A DNA stretch of 64,000 nucleotides from Bacillota bacterium (GCA_023439045.1 JAEXOY010000045.1:1-64000), one strand, 5' to 3'; positions 7,572-16,981 are shown, numbered from the stretch's first letter. The notes: generated by a model from the sequence alone, not told the origin. Made by a program: numbers and translations.

Positions 7572-9695
7572 CTATCTACCAACTATGCCCATTCTGTTTA
7601 CAATAGTCTCTATCATTTGGTCAATGGAGCTTAATACCTTAGAGCAAGAATTGTAATGAAACTTGAACTTCATCATATTTGACATTTCCTCATCCATGGA
7701 AACACCCGAAATAGAAGTCCTCTTGTCTTCAGCGGCCAAAATAAGCTTCTGTTGGTTTTGAGCGGTGCGTTCTGCTTCTTGTCCACCATTACCAACGTTT
7801 AAAATAATACCGTTATAATACTCATCTGTACTAAGTACTCCTGATTCGTCACTGAGTATATCGGCATTTCTAAGATTCGCAATAGTAAGAGCTATCGAAT
7901 TATCACCTTTTGCATTTGTACCTGCAGCAACAATATTGTTGAGCCCATCATCACTGAGAATGTTGTCATTCAACTTTATATTACCAAGCTGCATAGGGTA
8001 ATTATCATCAAGCGCACTAAAGAAATCTTCCCCTTGCTTACCATCTAGTGTAAACCCGCTTGAATGGTAATAGTTAATCTCTCTAAGCATAGAGTTGACC
8101 ATTGCATTGAGTCTAACCCTTAAGTCTGACACAATATTGTTATTTGCAGGCTGCCTGCTTAGAACAGTATTAAAAGCATAGTTTGTATCTCGACCCAATG
8201 TAGTCATCATAGTAGCATATTGGTCAGCTGAGGCATTTATATCATATAACTTCCCATCATTGGCTGATGTGATAGCTTCCCAACCAATCTCAGTACTGTC
8301 TTCACCTTGAGTATAGTAGCTTTTATCGGTAATTACTGAAGTTGTCATTCCTAACGCTTGTAGTCTTTGGTTGTATGCTGCTGCGTCTGACAATGGTACA
8401 CCTGAATTACCATCTATACTTTCATTTGTAAACACCATGGCAATTTTCGCTGAATCCTGTCTAAAGCCACCAGCTGCATTTATAGCTTCAAGAGAAGTTA
8501 TAAAGCTATCAAAACTAACCGTCGTATCGGCTGTTTCTGTAAAGAGAGCATCTAACTGAGCAGAATCGTTTAAAAACATATCAATACTGTTAGCGTCAAA
8601 CACCATGTCTGGACCATGAACACTGGTATTACTATTAATAGTGGCAATTCTTATATTAAAATCAATGCCGGACTTTTTCATATCTTCAACATAATTCTTA
8701 ATTGAAGCCTTTACCTTGGACAAATACTCAGAAGAGCCTGATCCACTGCCTGCCGACACATCTATTCCAAAAGTAATATCCGCCTTTGTAATTGGACTTC
8801 CATTGTCTATACTGCCTTTGACACCAGAGACCTCTCCCCTTGCCTCTAGCAGACCTTTGAGTGTTCCTCCTTTAATGGGCACAACTGTATTTGAGCCCTC
8901 AAGCATTGGAGTGTAGAATAACCCATTTGTTGCATTTGCCTCAACATATAAATTAGTAGAATTACTCTTGGATACCAAAACGTAACCTCCAAGTGTAATA
9001 CTATATTGTCCATCCTGCTCCTCATAAACATCAGCATCACAAAGCCTGGATAGCTGATCTACAAGATAATTTCTCTGATCCCTATAATCATTTGCATTGT
9101 CACCATTTAGCTCCTGGTACATAATCTGAGTATTGAGCTGAGCAACTTGTTTGGTTATGCCATTGACATCGCTTACTCTCACTGCTATTTCATTATTAAG
9201 ATCGAGCTGGAGTCTGTCTAGCTGTGTTCCCACCTGGTTAAATTGATAAACAAGCGCTTGAGCCCTTTGCCTAACCAATGCCCTAGTAGTTAAACTGTCT
9301 GGATCCTTAGATAGTTCCTGCCATGAATCCCAGAATTGGTTCATTGTATTTTGCAAGCCTACCCCCATAGGATCACCAAGGATACCTTGAACATCTACAT
9401 AAGCGTTACTTCTGGCTTCCCAGTAGCCGAAAGAAGTGTTTTCGCTTCTATAAATAGTATCCAAAAAAGTATGTCTAATCTGCCGTATTTCCTGAATATC
9501 GGCACCAAGGCCTACCTGTTGAATTGCATTCTTTGTATACGTTGTATAATATGGACTGGATTCAATCATTAACTGCTGACGTGTATAACCGGGTGTATTT
9601 ACATTAGACAAATTGTGGCCTGTAACATACAAGCCACGTTCACTAGCCGTTAATCCAGATCGTGCAATTTGATAACTTGAAAATCCTACTGCCAT
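7572..9695 (-). CDS. flgK: FlgK-like hook-associated protein with inserted vWA-like domain
   Basis: Second FlgK paralogue, 707 residues, transcribed before the standard copy. N-terminal SSYQIARSGLTASERGLYVT and N-L-S-N-V-N-T-P-G-Y, and C-terminal SGVSMDEEMSNMMKFKFHYN, are FlgK hallmarks. Residues about 296-505 are foreign to FlgK: a strand A-D-I-T-F-G-I-D-V-S-A-G-S, a helix, FNIRIATINS, then FRQDSAKIAMVFTNESIDG and GMTTSVITDK. This alternation and the D-x-S motif resemble a von Willebrand factor A fold with an imperfect metal site. The insert falls where FlgK variable domains normally project from the junction surface. GGGGGA precedes the ATG. A role in adhesion is only inference. Confidence 0.88.
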   Translation of the reverse strand: MAVGFSSYQIARSGLTASERGLYVTGHNLSNVNTPGYTRQQLMIESSPYYTTYTKNAIQQVGLGADIQEIRQIRHTFLDTIYRSENTSFGYWEARSNAYVDVQGILGDPMGVGLQNTMNQFWDSWQELSKDPDSLTTRALVRQRAQALVYQFNQVGTQLDRLQLDLNNEIAVRVSDVNGITKQVAQLNTQIMYQELNGDNANDYRDQRNYLVDQLSRLCDADVYEEQDGQYSITLGGYVLVSKSNSTNLYVEANATNGLFYTPMLEGSNTVVPIKGGTLKGLLEARGEVSGVKGSIDNGSPITKADITFGIDVSAGSGSGSSEYLSKVKASIKNYVEDMKKSGIDFNIRIATINSNTSVHGPDMVFDANSIDMFLNDSAQLDALFTETADTTVSFDSFITSLEAINAAGGFRQDSAKIAMVFTNESIDGNSGVPLSDAAAYNQRLQALGMTTSVITDKSYYTQGEDSTEIGWEAITSANDGKLYDINASADQYATMMTTLGRDTNYAFNTVLSRQPANNNIVSDLRVRLNAMVNSMLREINYYHSSGFTLDGKQGEDFFSALDDNYPMQLGNIKLNDNILSDDGLNNIVAAGTNAKGDNSIALTIANLRNADILSDESGVLSTDEYYNGIILNVGNGGQEAERTAQNQQKLILAAEDKRTSISGVSMDEEMSNMMKFKFHYNSCSKVLSSIDQMIETIVNRMGIVGR

Positions 9696-9741
9696 AAAAA
9701 GTCCCCCAAAGATAAAAACGCCCTGTTTTTGGACAAAATTG

Positions 9742-10242
9742 TTATAACTTTATATCAAAAATACTTCTCTTCTTTGAATCTCCTGACTCTCCAGTACTTT
9801 CATAATTATTATTTATAGTACCTATGCTGGTCATCATATTAAGAGAAAAATCAATGTAATCCAATGAATTCTTTATAAGCTTAGAGTTGAGTTCATTCTT
9901 TTCCTTTAATCCATTAAGCGTTACTCTCAGTTTATCCTGACTATTTTTAAGTTCCTTGCCTTCATCATTATGTGCAAGCTTCAGTATTTCAGATATGGTA
10001 ACCTCTTCTTGCTTAATTCCTAATTGATTACACATGACCTCAACAATCTCTTCCCTTTGCTGCTCAAGCTTAGAGATTTTAAGCACCAGTGATTGTTCTA
10101 TCCTTACAATGCTATCCAAGTCTTGAACTTTACCTTCAACAATAACCTGTGTCTTGTTGTTGGATAGCTTTGCAAGTGTATCATAAATTTCATTTTCCTG
10201 ATTTAAAACTTGAGTAAGCTGTTTTATCAAGCTGGAATCCAT
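9742..10242 (-). CDS. flgN: FlgN-family export chaperone for hook-associated proteins
   Basis: Protein of 166 residues, almost wholly alpha-helical and charged, as expected of FlgN, the cytoplasmic chaperone that delivers FlgK and FlgL to the export gate. Signs are the helical N-terminus with Q-E-N-E-I-Y-D-T-L-A, a central E-Q-Q-R-E-E-I-V region and a disordered tail. Primary sequence is weakly conserved in this family, so the call rests also on the position between flgM and flgK, the standard order. Ribosome site GGGGGT precedes the ATG. Confidence 0.8.
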   Translation of the reverse strand: MDSSLIKQLTQVLNQENEIYDTLAKLSNNKTQVIVEGKVQDLDSIVRIEQSLVLKISKLEQQREEIVEVMCNQLGIKQEEVTISEILKLAHNDEGKELKNSQDKLRVTLNGLKEKNELNSKLIKNSLDYIDFSLNMMTSIGTINNNYESTGESGDSKKRSIFDIKL

Positions 10243-10259
10243 TGTTTACCCCCAAATTC

Positions 10260-10547
10260 TTAAGCTTTTTTGTCTATTAGTGCCTTCCCTAACTTCTCAA
10301 CTATCTGCTGCCCGTTTACATCATAGCTACCTGAATTGTAAAGTGTGGCCAACTCATTTACCTTCTCCTGTCTAATCTCCGGCACCTCTCTCAGAGCCTT
10401 TGATACAGTAGTGAAGTCCTTTGCATTAGTTGAAATTGAAACAACATCCTTTTTTGATGCTATCGCTTTTGTATTGTCTACCCTTCCAAGATTTTTTTGC
10501 TTGTCATAAATCTTAGAAATACTAAACGAGTCTCCCCAAATTTTCAT
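10260..10547 (-). CDS. flgM: anti-sigma-28 factor FlgM
   Basis: Small protein (95 residues) that holds sigma-D inactive until it is exported through the finished hook. The N-terminal half is polar and likely disordered; the C-terminal half (VSKALREVPEIRQEKVNELA, then a short loop and VEKLGKAL) is the sigma-binding helical region. The start at 10547 has GAGAG at good spacing; a GTG three codons earlier overlaps that site. It heads the operon and has a near-consensus sigma-D promoter, giving the usual feedback loop. Confidence 0.88.
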   Translation of the reverse strand: MKIWGDSFSISKIYDKQKNLGRVDNTKAIASKKDVVSISTNAKDFTTVSKALREVPEIRQEKVNELATLYNSGSYDVNGQQIVEKLGKALIDKKA

Positions 10548-10632
10548 AAAAACCACTCTCTTTCACGCTTTCTAATTAATTTTAAAATACTTATATATAA
10601 AATCATTTATACGTGTTTCTCCGTTATATTAT

Positions 10633-10660
10633 TTATCGACACATTTAAGTAATAATTTAG
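10633..10660 (-). promoter_or_regulatory. sigma-D promoter of the flgM operon
   Basis: Minus strand CTAAA, exactly 16 bases, then TCGATAA. This matches CTAAA-N16-CCGATAT at all five -35 positions and the CGATA core. It lies about 85 bases before flgM, the gene expected to carry such a promoter. Confidence 0.78.
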
Positions 10661-10710
10661 TATTAAAAATATTTCGAATATATTTCCACACACAAAATTT
10701 AGTATAACCC

Positions 10711-10751
10711 AAAAAAAACTGTTGCCTGCTACTTATAAAGTAGGGCAACAG
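10711..10751 (-). terminator. terminator after the yvyF-like gene
   Basis: Stem CTGTTGCC / GGCAACAG with an inner CTAC / GTAG pairing, followed on the minus strand by eight T. It isolates the yvyF-like gene from flgM. Confidence 0.85.
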
Positions 10752-10779
10752 CTTAAATTTATATACTTATTAGCGTTTT

Positions 10780-11205
10780 TTAGCTTCTATTTAGATACCT
10801 CATTCCACTTGTTTTCTGTCTATCTATAGCCTGTTCATTCTTTTTATCTATAGGTTGTATTGAAGGTGCAATACTTTGCTTAAAGTTGGTAGTCATTTCA
10901 TGCTGGCACATATCGCAGTATCGGCCAGTCTTAATTGCCTTTCCACAACGTTCGCATTCTAAGATTATATTAGTACCTTCTGTTATTTCCAGACGCCCTT
11001 CTCGCAAAAACATCTTAATTTTTTCTACCGATACCTCCAAAGTAATCGCTACTTGCGATAATGTTGCACCGGGATTATCGTATAGGAACTCCTTAACCTT
11101 CTTGAAAATTTCCTCATCAGCTTTTTTACAATCAGGACAAATTGGCTGTCCCCCAATATAGGTATACATTCTGCCGCAACGTCTACAATTCCTTAAATCT
11201 GGCAT
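10780..11205 (-). CDS. YvyF-like flagellar operon protein (TIGR03826 type)
   Basis: Protein of 141 residues with two zinc-ribbon-like Cys pairs at each end: CRRCG and CPDC near the N-terminus (residues 7-27), CERC and CDMC near residues 89-101. Between them is a helix-turn-helix-like segment (GATLSQVAITLEVSVEKIKM). This is the YvyF/TIGR03826 family found between comF and flgM in Bacillus and Clostridia. Its role is not established; association with flagellar operons is consistent. The C-terminal 30 residues are polar and probably disordered. Confidence 0.82.
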   Translation of the reverse strand: MPDLRNCRRCGRMYTYIGGQPICPDCKKADEEIFKKVKEFLYDNPGATLSQVAITLEVSVEKIKMFLREGRLEITEGTNIILECERCGKAIKTGRYCDMCQHEMTTNFKQSIAPSIQPIDKKNEQAIDRQKTSGMRYLNRS

Positions 11206-11379
11206 AACGAACTCCTCCTTTATATAACAATGCTTGTTGTTACAAACCTTTATTTTTATTTATATATTCCTATAATTTTTGTTGTAAATTAGGTTGCTAA
11301 CTTTTAATTGTCTCTTAGTTTCTATTCTACTTTTTAGTCCGCTTATTACTAATTTGTATTTCTTAGTTACTTGTTTCCA

Positions 11380-12057
11380 CTAATCTCTAGTAGTTGCTAT
11401 AACTGCACCAAATACATACTTTGCACCAGCTGCCTTCAAGGCCTTTGAACACTCATTTAGGGTGCTACCTGTCGTAATAATATCATCAATTAGTAACACT
11501 GTTTTCCCTACATATGAACATGAGCTTGTAACCTCAAAGGCGCCATTCAAGTTAATCAACCTCTCCTGCCTTCCTAAAGAGCTCTGTCTTTGAGTGTCTT
11601 TAACCTTCACAATAGACTTTGCTTCTAAAGGGACCGATAAAATTTGAGAAGCCCTCAAAGCAATTAATGCTGCTTGGTTATACCCTCTTTGTGCTATGCG
11701 CCTTCTACTCATTGGCACAGGTACAATAACATCAAGTGGATATTGAATAAGTGTCCTATTAACTTTATCTGCTATAAGCTCCCCAAGTGCTCTATAAAAT
11801 GATGGTCTCTCATTAAATTTATAATCCCTGATCGCTTTTTTTAACGAGTGCTGGTATTTTCCTACACACACTACTCCGTCACAATATGATTTAATCCCAC
11901 CTCCAAGCGATAGTGGAACAATGTCTTTATTGTAGAATTCAATTTCTTGTATGCATTTACTACAAATATGTATAGGCGCATTACCTTTTAAGAGCTGTTT
12001 GCAAATAATGCACCTTGACGGAAAAATAAGCTCTAGCAGGCCGATAAAATCACCCAC
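11380..12057 (-). CDS. comF: ComF-family phosphoribosyltransferase-like protein
   Basis: Late-competence family protein of 225 residues. An N-terminal zinc finger (C-I-I-C at 16-19, C-S-K-C at 32-35) precedes a phosphoribosyltransferase-type fold with VIVPVPMSRRRIAQRGYNQA and the PRPP-loop motif VLLIDDIITTGST. In naturally competent bacteria ComF helps DNA processing during uptake; many non-competent Firmicutes keep it. The start is a GTG with only a weak upstream site, so the exact start is less sure. It lies between recD2 and the yvyF-like gene. Confidence 0.9.
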   Translation of the reverse strand: MGDFIGLLELIFPSRCIICKQLLKGNAPIHICSKCIQEIEFYNKDIVPLSLGGGIKSYCDGVVCVGKYQHSLKKAIRDYKFNERPSFYRALGELIADKVNRTLIQYPLDVIVPVPMSRRRIAQRGYNQAALIALRASQILSVPLEAKSIVKVKDTQRQSSLGRQERLINLNGAFEVTSSCSYVGKTVLLIDDIITTGSTLNECSKALKAAGAKYVFGAVIATTRD

Positions 12058-12124
12058 TTCTATTTGCTTTAGCTACTGGTAACTAATTGAAACTATTTGA
12101 TTTCATTGTATACCACTTTTGCAA

Positions 12125-14605
12125 TCATTTCAATAAGTCACATAGCATAGTATTTCTCTCATTTATTTTTACGTTGGACACCATATGCTTGACAGCCCTT
12201 TTTTGGCCAATAATACATGCCATTTTCTTTGCACGGGTAACTGCTGTATAACCCAGATTTCTGTTTAACATTATATAGTTTCTCATGTGGCATAGAATAA
12301 TGGCTGCCTCACATTGAGAGCCCTGCATCTTGTGAACAGTGAGACTGTATGCAAGATCAATTTCTTCAAGCTCATTGGGTTTATAGAGTATAATGAAGTC
12401 ATCATACTGTACCGCTATGCTCTTTTCGTCAGAGCCTGCTGTGCTTAAAACCCCACCACCACTTGTTTGGTCGGAGGCAGCCTCCTCACCCTCTTCCATA
12501 TCCTCATCTCTTGTGACCGAATTACCCGTAGACATTCCGTTAGAGTAACTGTTAATCTTACCTATTTCAATTATTCGGCCAATATCACCATTAAATACAC
12601 CAGTATTTTCATCGGCAACATAAATTCCACTTTTCGGGTCACGTTGATAATGAGCAGATTCATAATTGTTACTCAGATGAATAACCTTATCCCCTACACG
12701 GAAAATACTGTTTCCTCGCTTTATTTCAGCAACCTCGGGATTATGTGGATTAAGCATATCCTGGATTGCCTTGTTCATCTCATATGTTCCTATTTCGGAG
12801 GTTTTCTGGGGACAAATCACCTGTACCTCGTCAATTGTGTAGCCATATCCGGTCATAAGTCTATCAAGAGCTTCTAGCGAACGTTTGATAACCCTATTCT
12901 TGTCCTCTTCTTCTACAATAAAAAAGTCCTTGTTATTGTTTATGTTTTCTGGAATTTCCCCGTTAATTATTCTGTTTGCATTTGAAATAATGCCTGAACC
13001 ATCGGCCTGTCTTTTTATAACATTGAGCTCTACCACTTTTATACGTTCACTCTTTATCATATCCTCTAGCACATTTCCTGCTCCCACTGAAGGTAATTGT
13101 TGAGTATCTCCGATAAGCACCACCGTAGTTCCCGGTGAGATTGCGGTAAAGAGAGCATGCGCCAAATCTATACTCAGCATAGAGCTCTCATCAATTACAA
13201 TCAAATCATATGGGAGCTCATTTCCCTGCCTATAAAAGAAACCCTTATTCTCATAGGAAAACTGCAATAATCTATGAATCGTCATGGCCTCAAAGCCTGT
13301 TATTTCAGTGAGCCTTTTTGCAGCTTTACCGGTGGGCGCTGCAAGCATAAAGTCCATCTCGTCCTGTAGCTCATAGTATTTTTTCAGTACATAAATCATA
13401 CATTCTACAGTGGTTGTTTTTCCACTTCCAGCTGAACCTGTCAATATCATAAGGTTTGTGTCAAACACAGCCCTGACTGCCTGCTTTTGCATTTCCTCAA
13501 GCATAAAGCCCCTACTGGCTTCAAACTTTTCTATTAATAAATCAACATCCTGTGCAACCTTATTAGAACGGGTACTGGCAATACCTTTTACTGCAATGGC
13601 AGTTTCCATCTCCATCCTGTACATTTCACGTGTATATACGGCTTCCTGCCTATTTTCTCCCTCGTTGTATCTTATGTTAATAAGGTTGCCTAGAGATAAT
13701 TGCCTTTTATATGCTTCTTCAAGTTCACTTGGATGAATAGTATCCTTTTCATCACTAATTGCCTTTGCCGTGAGCTCAAAAAGTCTATCCTTCATAAGGT
13801 AACAATGCCCGTCATTTTCTGAATACTCCAGCATGCTTTTAAGTGCGGCTTCAAGTCTGAATGGTGAATGGGGGTCGATTCCAAGCTTCTTTGCAATATC
13901 ATCACAGGTGCGAAAGCCAAACCCCTTTATTGCTGTAAACATATAAGGATTCTCCTGCGCAATGGCTATTGCAGTACCTTTATATGCATTATATATTTTC
14001 ATAGCCTTAGCAGAAGATACCCCAAACTTCTGGAAGAATATCATTACATTCTGATATTCCATATTCTCCATATAGCTATCGTGAATTGCTCTAGCTTTAT
14101 CTGCTGATATACCTCTTATGCGTACCAGTTCTAAAGGTGCATTTTTAATTACCTCTAATGCATCACTTCCGAAGCCTTCTACAAATCCCCCCGCTGTTTT
14201 ATAGCCTTTGACAATATTTCTAGCTGTTTTTTCTCCCACACCTTTTATAATACCACAGGATAAAAAAGATATTATTCCCTCTTCGGTAGCAGGCTCTATA
14301 TATTCCACAATATCAGCATTCATCTGCTTTTCGCCCCTGTATGCTGCTACGGTCCCAATAATTTTACATGGCAAAACGGCACTATGCTGGTTTACCTCAT
14401 AGTAGCCGGTAATGCTGATGATATCCTCGGCCTCATGTTCAAAGCCGTCCTCGTCTATTATTCTCTCAATTTCAAAGGTATATATTTTATACCCATTATC
14501 AATATTTTCATATATCTTATAATCAAATCTACCGATAATAGAGAGCTTTGTACCCACAGGGTAGCTGTCAAATGACCAGCGCTGCTTTGATTGCACCTTT
14601 GCCAT
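12125..14605 (-). CDS. recD2: RecD2-type ATP-dependent 5'-3' DNA helicase
   Basis: Superfamily 1B helicase of 826 residues for DNA repair and fork maintenance outside RecBCD. Order: N-terminal OB-like region (1-105), helix-hairpin-helix region (112-240), first RecA fold with Walker A G-S-A-G-S-G-K-T-T at 390-398 and DESS at 472-475, and C-terminal fold with SLTVHKMQGSQ near 754. Residues about 686-728 hold a polar low-complexity stretch (acidic run, then S/G/T-rich) just before the last conserved block, which is longer than I would expect. Upstream ribosome site is weak. Downstream comF follows after 67 bases. Confidence 0.93.
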   Translation of the reverse strand: MAKVQSKQRWSFDSYPVGTKLSIIGRFDYKIYENIDNGYKIYTFEIERIIDEDGFEHEAEDIISITGYYEVNQHSAVLPCKIIGTVAAYRGEKQMNADIVEYIEPATEEGIISFLSCGIIKGVGEKTARNIVKGYKTAGGFVEGFGSDALEVIKNAPLELVRIRGISADKARAIHDSYMENMEYQNVMIFFQKFGVSSAKAMKIYNAYKGTAIAIAQENPYMFTAIKGFGFRTCDDIAKKLGIDPHSPFRLEAALKSMLEYSENDGHCYLMKDRLFELTAKAISDEKDTIHPSELEEAYKRQLSLGNLINIRYNEGENRQEAVYTREMYRMEMETAIAVKGIASTRSNKVAQDVDLLIEKFEASRGFMLEEMQKQAVRAVFDTNLMILTGSAGSGKTTTVECMIYVLKKYYELQDEMDFMLAAPTGKAAKRLTEITGFEAMTIHRLLQFSYENKGFFYRQGNELPYDLIVIDESSMLSIDLAHALFTAISPGTTVVLIGDTQQLPSVGAGNVLEDMIKSERIKVVELNVIKRQADGSGIISNANRIINGEIPENINNNKDFFIVEEEDKNRVIKRSLEALDRLMTGYGYTIDEVQVICPQKTSEIGTYEMNKAIQDMLNPHNPEVAEIKRGNSIFRVGDKVIHLSNNYESAHYQRDPKSGIYVADENTGVFNGDIGRIIEIGKINSYSNGMSTGNSVTRDEDMEEGEEAASDQTSGGGVLSTAGSDEKSIAVQYDDFIILYKPNELEEIDLAYSLTVHKMQGSQCEAAIILCHMRNYIMLNRNLGYTAVTRAKKMACIIGQKRAVKHMVSNVKINERNTMLCDLLK

Positions 14606-14799
14606 CTAATAAAACATCCATTCTTTTGTATTGTAATAAATATATCCATAATGAAATGGCCTATAATAATCACAATTAATAGTATAAAGAATGTGTGTGA
14701 TATTATCAACTCAACTTAAAAATCAATAATTATTTTTGTGGTGGGTCCTATTACTTGGCTGTAAATAAGCACTTTCCCCTTCCTCATAGGCTGTAAATA

Positions 14800-15132
14800 C
14801 TAGTTAAGCACCTTATCTCTTTCCTCATATGTGCAGATATCCAAGAGTGGGTACTCCTGCTCTAATTTTTTAAGTATTTTTAGTGTATCGTCAGTTGAGC
14901 CCATATCAAGCACTGTAAATCTTCCGGTAAGCGCTATGCCTCTTACAAATTTATTGTTTACTGCATCTCTTATTATACCCTCAATATTATCTTCTTGGTC
15001 TTTAACTACTAATATGAGGTTCGCCTTTTCGTTATGGTACTTCTTCCTGTCTATTAACTTAAATATGGATACAAAGAAACAAAACAGTCCATAGATGGCT
15101 AGAAGCCAGACCAATGCATAGTCCATTCCCAT
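14800..15132 (-). CDS. small membrane protein with glycosyltransferase-like tail
   Basis: Hypothetical protein of 110 residues. One strong membrane segment (YALVWLLAIYGLFCFFVSIF) is followed by a cytoplasmic part with VLDMGSTDDTLKILKKLEQE, which resembles the nucleotide-binding loop of family 2 glycosyltransferases (D-x-G-S-T-D-x-T). It lacks the later catalytic blocks, so it is not a full enzyme. The start at 15132 has AAAGGAG 9 bases upstream; a longer in-frame start does not. Could be a regulator or a relic of a GT2 protein. Function unknown. Confidence 0.65.
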   Translation of the reverse strand: MGMDYALVWLLAIYGLFCFFVSIFKLIDRKKYHNEKANLILVVKDQEDNIEGIIRDAVNNKFVRGIALTGRFTVLDMGSTDDTLKILKKLEQEYPLLDICTYEERDKVLN

Positions 15133-15222
15133 AGAACTCAACTCCTTTGACAATACTGTTTTATCAATTAATTATTGTAAGGTATTCTATGAAAATGTAG
15201 TAGGATTGGTTACTGAATTAAA

Positions 15223-15813
15223 TTAGCCTTTAACATTACTCTTCATAAGGCCATGCTGTGAACAATAAAAATACAACTCACCATACATCATTCTTGGGAA
15301 TCTCACAGTTGCATTTTGCTCTGGGTACAGCCTTATAAAAACCATTCTGTCACTTTTAATAAAAGCCACAAACGATAGGTAGTGGTCTTTTGTCATTGGA
15401 TGATCAAACGTAATATAATAATCATCCTCTATAACTTCTACATTGGGCATGTGTTGCTCAGAAGCTTTCTGTGCAATCAGTGGAACCAGCTTCCGGCCAC
15501 AGCATGTGAACTCACCATTACCTGTTGCGGTAGCAATATTTCCGCAATCAGGGCATACATAAAACTTAACTTTTTTCATATTTCCTCCATCAGTTGTGTT
15601 AGGAGATAAATCTCCCTGTAATATTTTTTCAACGTTAACGCCAAAGAGGTGAGAAAGTTCAGGTAAAATGCTCACATCAGGACATCCAAGCCCTCGCTCC
15701 CATTTCGATATTGTCTTATCACTTAGATTAAGCATTTGCGCAACTTGCTTCTGTGTATAGTTTCTTTCTTTTCTCAATTTTAGAATTAGATTCCCGACTT
15801 TCATACAATCCAT
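15223..15813 (-). CDS. helix-turn-helix regulator fused to desulfoferrodoxin-like domain
   Basis: Protein of 196 residues in three parts. Residues 1-65 are an XRE/Cro helix-turn-helix (YTQKQVAQMLNLSDKTISKW). Residues 82-110 are a desulforedoxin-like iron site with C-P-D-C and a C-C pair (C87, C90, C104, C105). Residues 115-190 resemble the superoxide reductase domain, with E119/H121, H138, H144, C184 and H187 placed like the ligands of the catalytic iron. All ligands of both centres appear kept. The chosen start has AAGGAGG 9 bases upstream; an earlier ATG overlaps it. It is divergent from the DMT transporter. Redox sensing is inference. Confidence 0.85.
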   Translation of the reverse strand: MDCMKVGNLILKLRKERNYTQKQVAQMLNLSDKTISKWERGLGCPDVSILPELSHLFGVNVEKILQGDLSPNTTDGGNMKKVKFYVCPDCGNIATATGNGEFTCCGRKLVPLIAQKASEQHMPNVEVIEDDYYITFDHPMTKDHYLSFVAFIKSDRMVFIRLYPEQNATVRFPRMMYGELYFYCSQHGLMKSNVKG

Positions 15814-16105
15814 CTCACTCATCCTCCTTATTTAGCATAAACCGCTTAAAACCATATTACAATAAACGCTCCGTAGAGTTGATTCTCCTACCATGTCACT
15901 TATATATACAATATGAGCATTAATATGCCCTATATAATAGACCATAAGATATATTAGTAGTATAATTCTATATATCTTATTTTCCAATAATATATTATAA
16001 CAGTTCGGGAGGAGGTATTAATGTGTTATTTACATAGGAAGTGAAAATGGAGATATTTGTCTCAATCAACTAATTAAAACTAATGATAGAATATGAGGAT
16101 TATAT

Positions 16106-16981
16106 ATGAAGCAACTTAAAAGCCCACGTTTGATGTTGATTGCATCAATGACTATATTTGGTACCTTAGGGTTATTTGTAAGAAATATCTCTGTATCTTC
16201 CGGTGAGTTATCGTTGTATCGAGCTGTGTTGGCAGCTCTTTTGATTGTCGTATTTCTGCTGGTAACTAAGCAAAAGATTCCTTTTTCAAACATAAAAAAA
16301 GAAATCCCTCTGCTGCTTGCATCTGGAGTTGCAATGGGAATTAACTGGATTCTTTTATTTGAAGCATATAAATACACAACCGTTTCTGCTGCAACTCTGA
16401 GTTATTATTTCGCACCTGTAATCGTTACAGTAGTATGTCCCATTCTTTTCAGAGAAAAGCTGACCGTAAAGCAACTGCTATGCTTTGTTATGTCCACACT
16501 GGGTCTTGTAATGATCATTGGGATTGGAGATTTGGGCGGTGGAAATGATATTACCGGCATTTTATTCGGGCTTGGTGCAGCGGTATTTTATGCTACCGTT
16601 GTTTTGCTCAATAAGTTCATTAAAAATGTAGAAGGAATACATAGAACGTTTTTGCAATTTCTTTCTGCTATTGTAATATTAATTCCCTATGTTATGCTGA
16701 CAAGCGGAATAACATTAGGGAGCTTAAACACAACTGGTTGGATCAATTTATTAATCGTTGGGCTTATTCACACCGGTGTAACATATTGCATGTATTTTTC
16801 TTCTCTTAAAGAATTACCAGGTCAAAAGGCTGCAATTCTCAGTTATATCGACCCATTGGTTGCCGTATTAATCTCAGTCACAATACTAGGTGAAACAATG
16901 ACACTGTGGCAAGTAATAGGCGGTATTTTTATATTAGGTTTTACTCTTTGGAATGAAATTTCACCCAGATCCAAGAAGTAG
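16106..16981 (+). CDS. EamA/DMT-family transporter
   Basis: Integral membrane protein of 291 residues with about ten hydrophobic segments in two five-helix halves, typical of the drug/metabolite transporter superfamily. Recognisable features are the N-terminal F-G-T-L-G-L-F-V-R, S-L-Y-R-A-V in the first half and SYIDPLVAVLISVTILGE in the second. Substrate cannot be told from sequence; relatives export amino acids or other metabolites. It stands alone on the plus strand between the minus-strand regulator and metK and ends in a strong terminator, so it is monocistronic. Divergence from the redox-type regulator suggests possible control by it. Confidence 0.88.
   Translation: MKQLKSPRLMLIASMTIFGTLGLFVRNISVSSGELSLYRAVLAALLIVVFLLVTKQKIPFSNIKKEIPLLLASGVAMGINWILLFEAYKYTTVSAATLSYYFAPVIVTVVCPILFREKLTVKQLLCFVMSTLGLVMIIGIGDLGGGNDITGILFGLGAAVFYATVVLLNKFIKNVEGIHRTFLQFLSAIVILIPYVMLTSGITLGSLNTTGWINLLIVGLIHTGVTYCMYFSSLKELPGQKAAILSYIDPLVAVLISVTILGETMTLWQVIGGIFILGFTLWNEISPRSKK

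Noticed and set aside
12467..13103. Plus-strand open frames of 72-136 codons over recD2
   Set aside because: They overlap a conserved helicase on the opposite strand and show only low-complexity hydrophobic translation.
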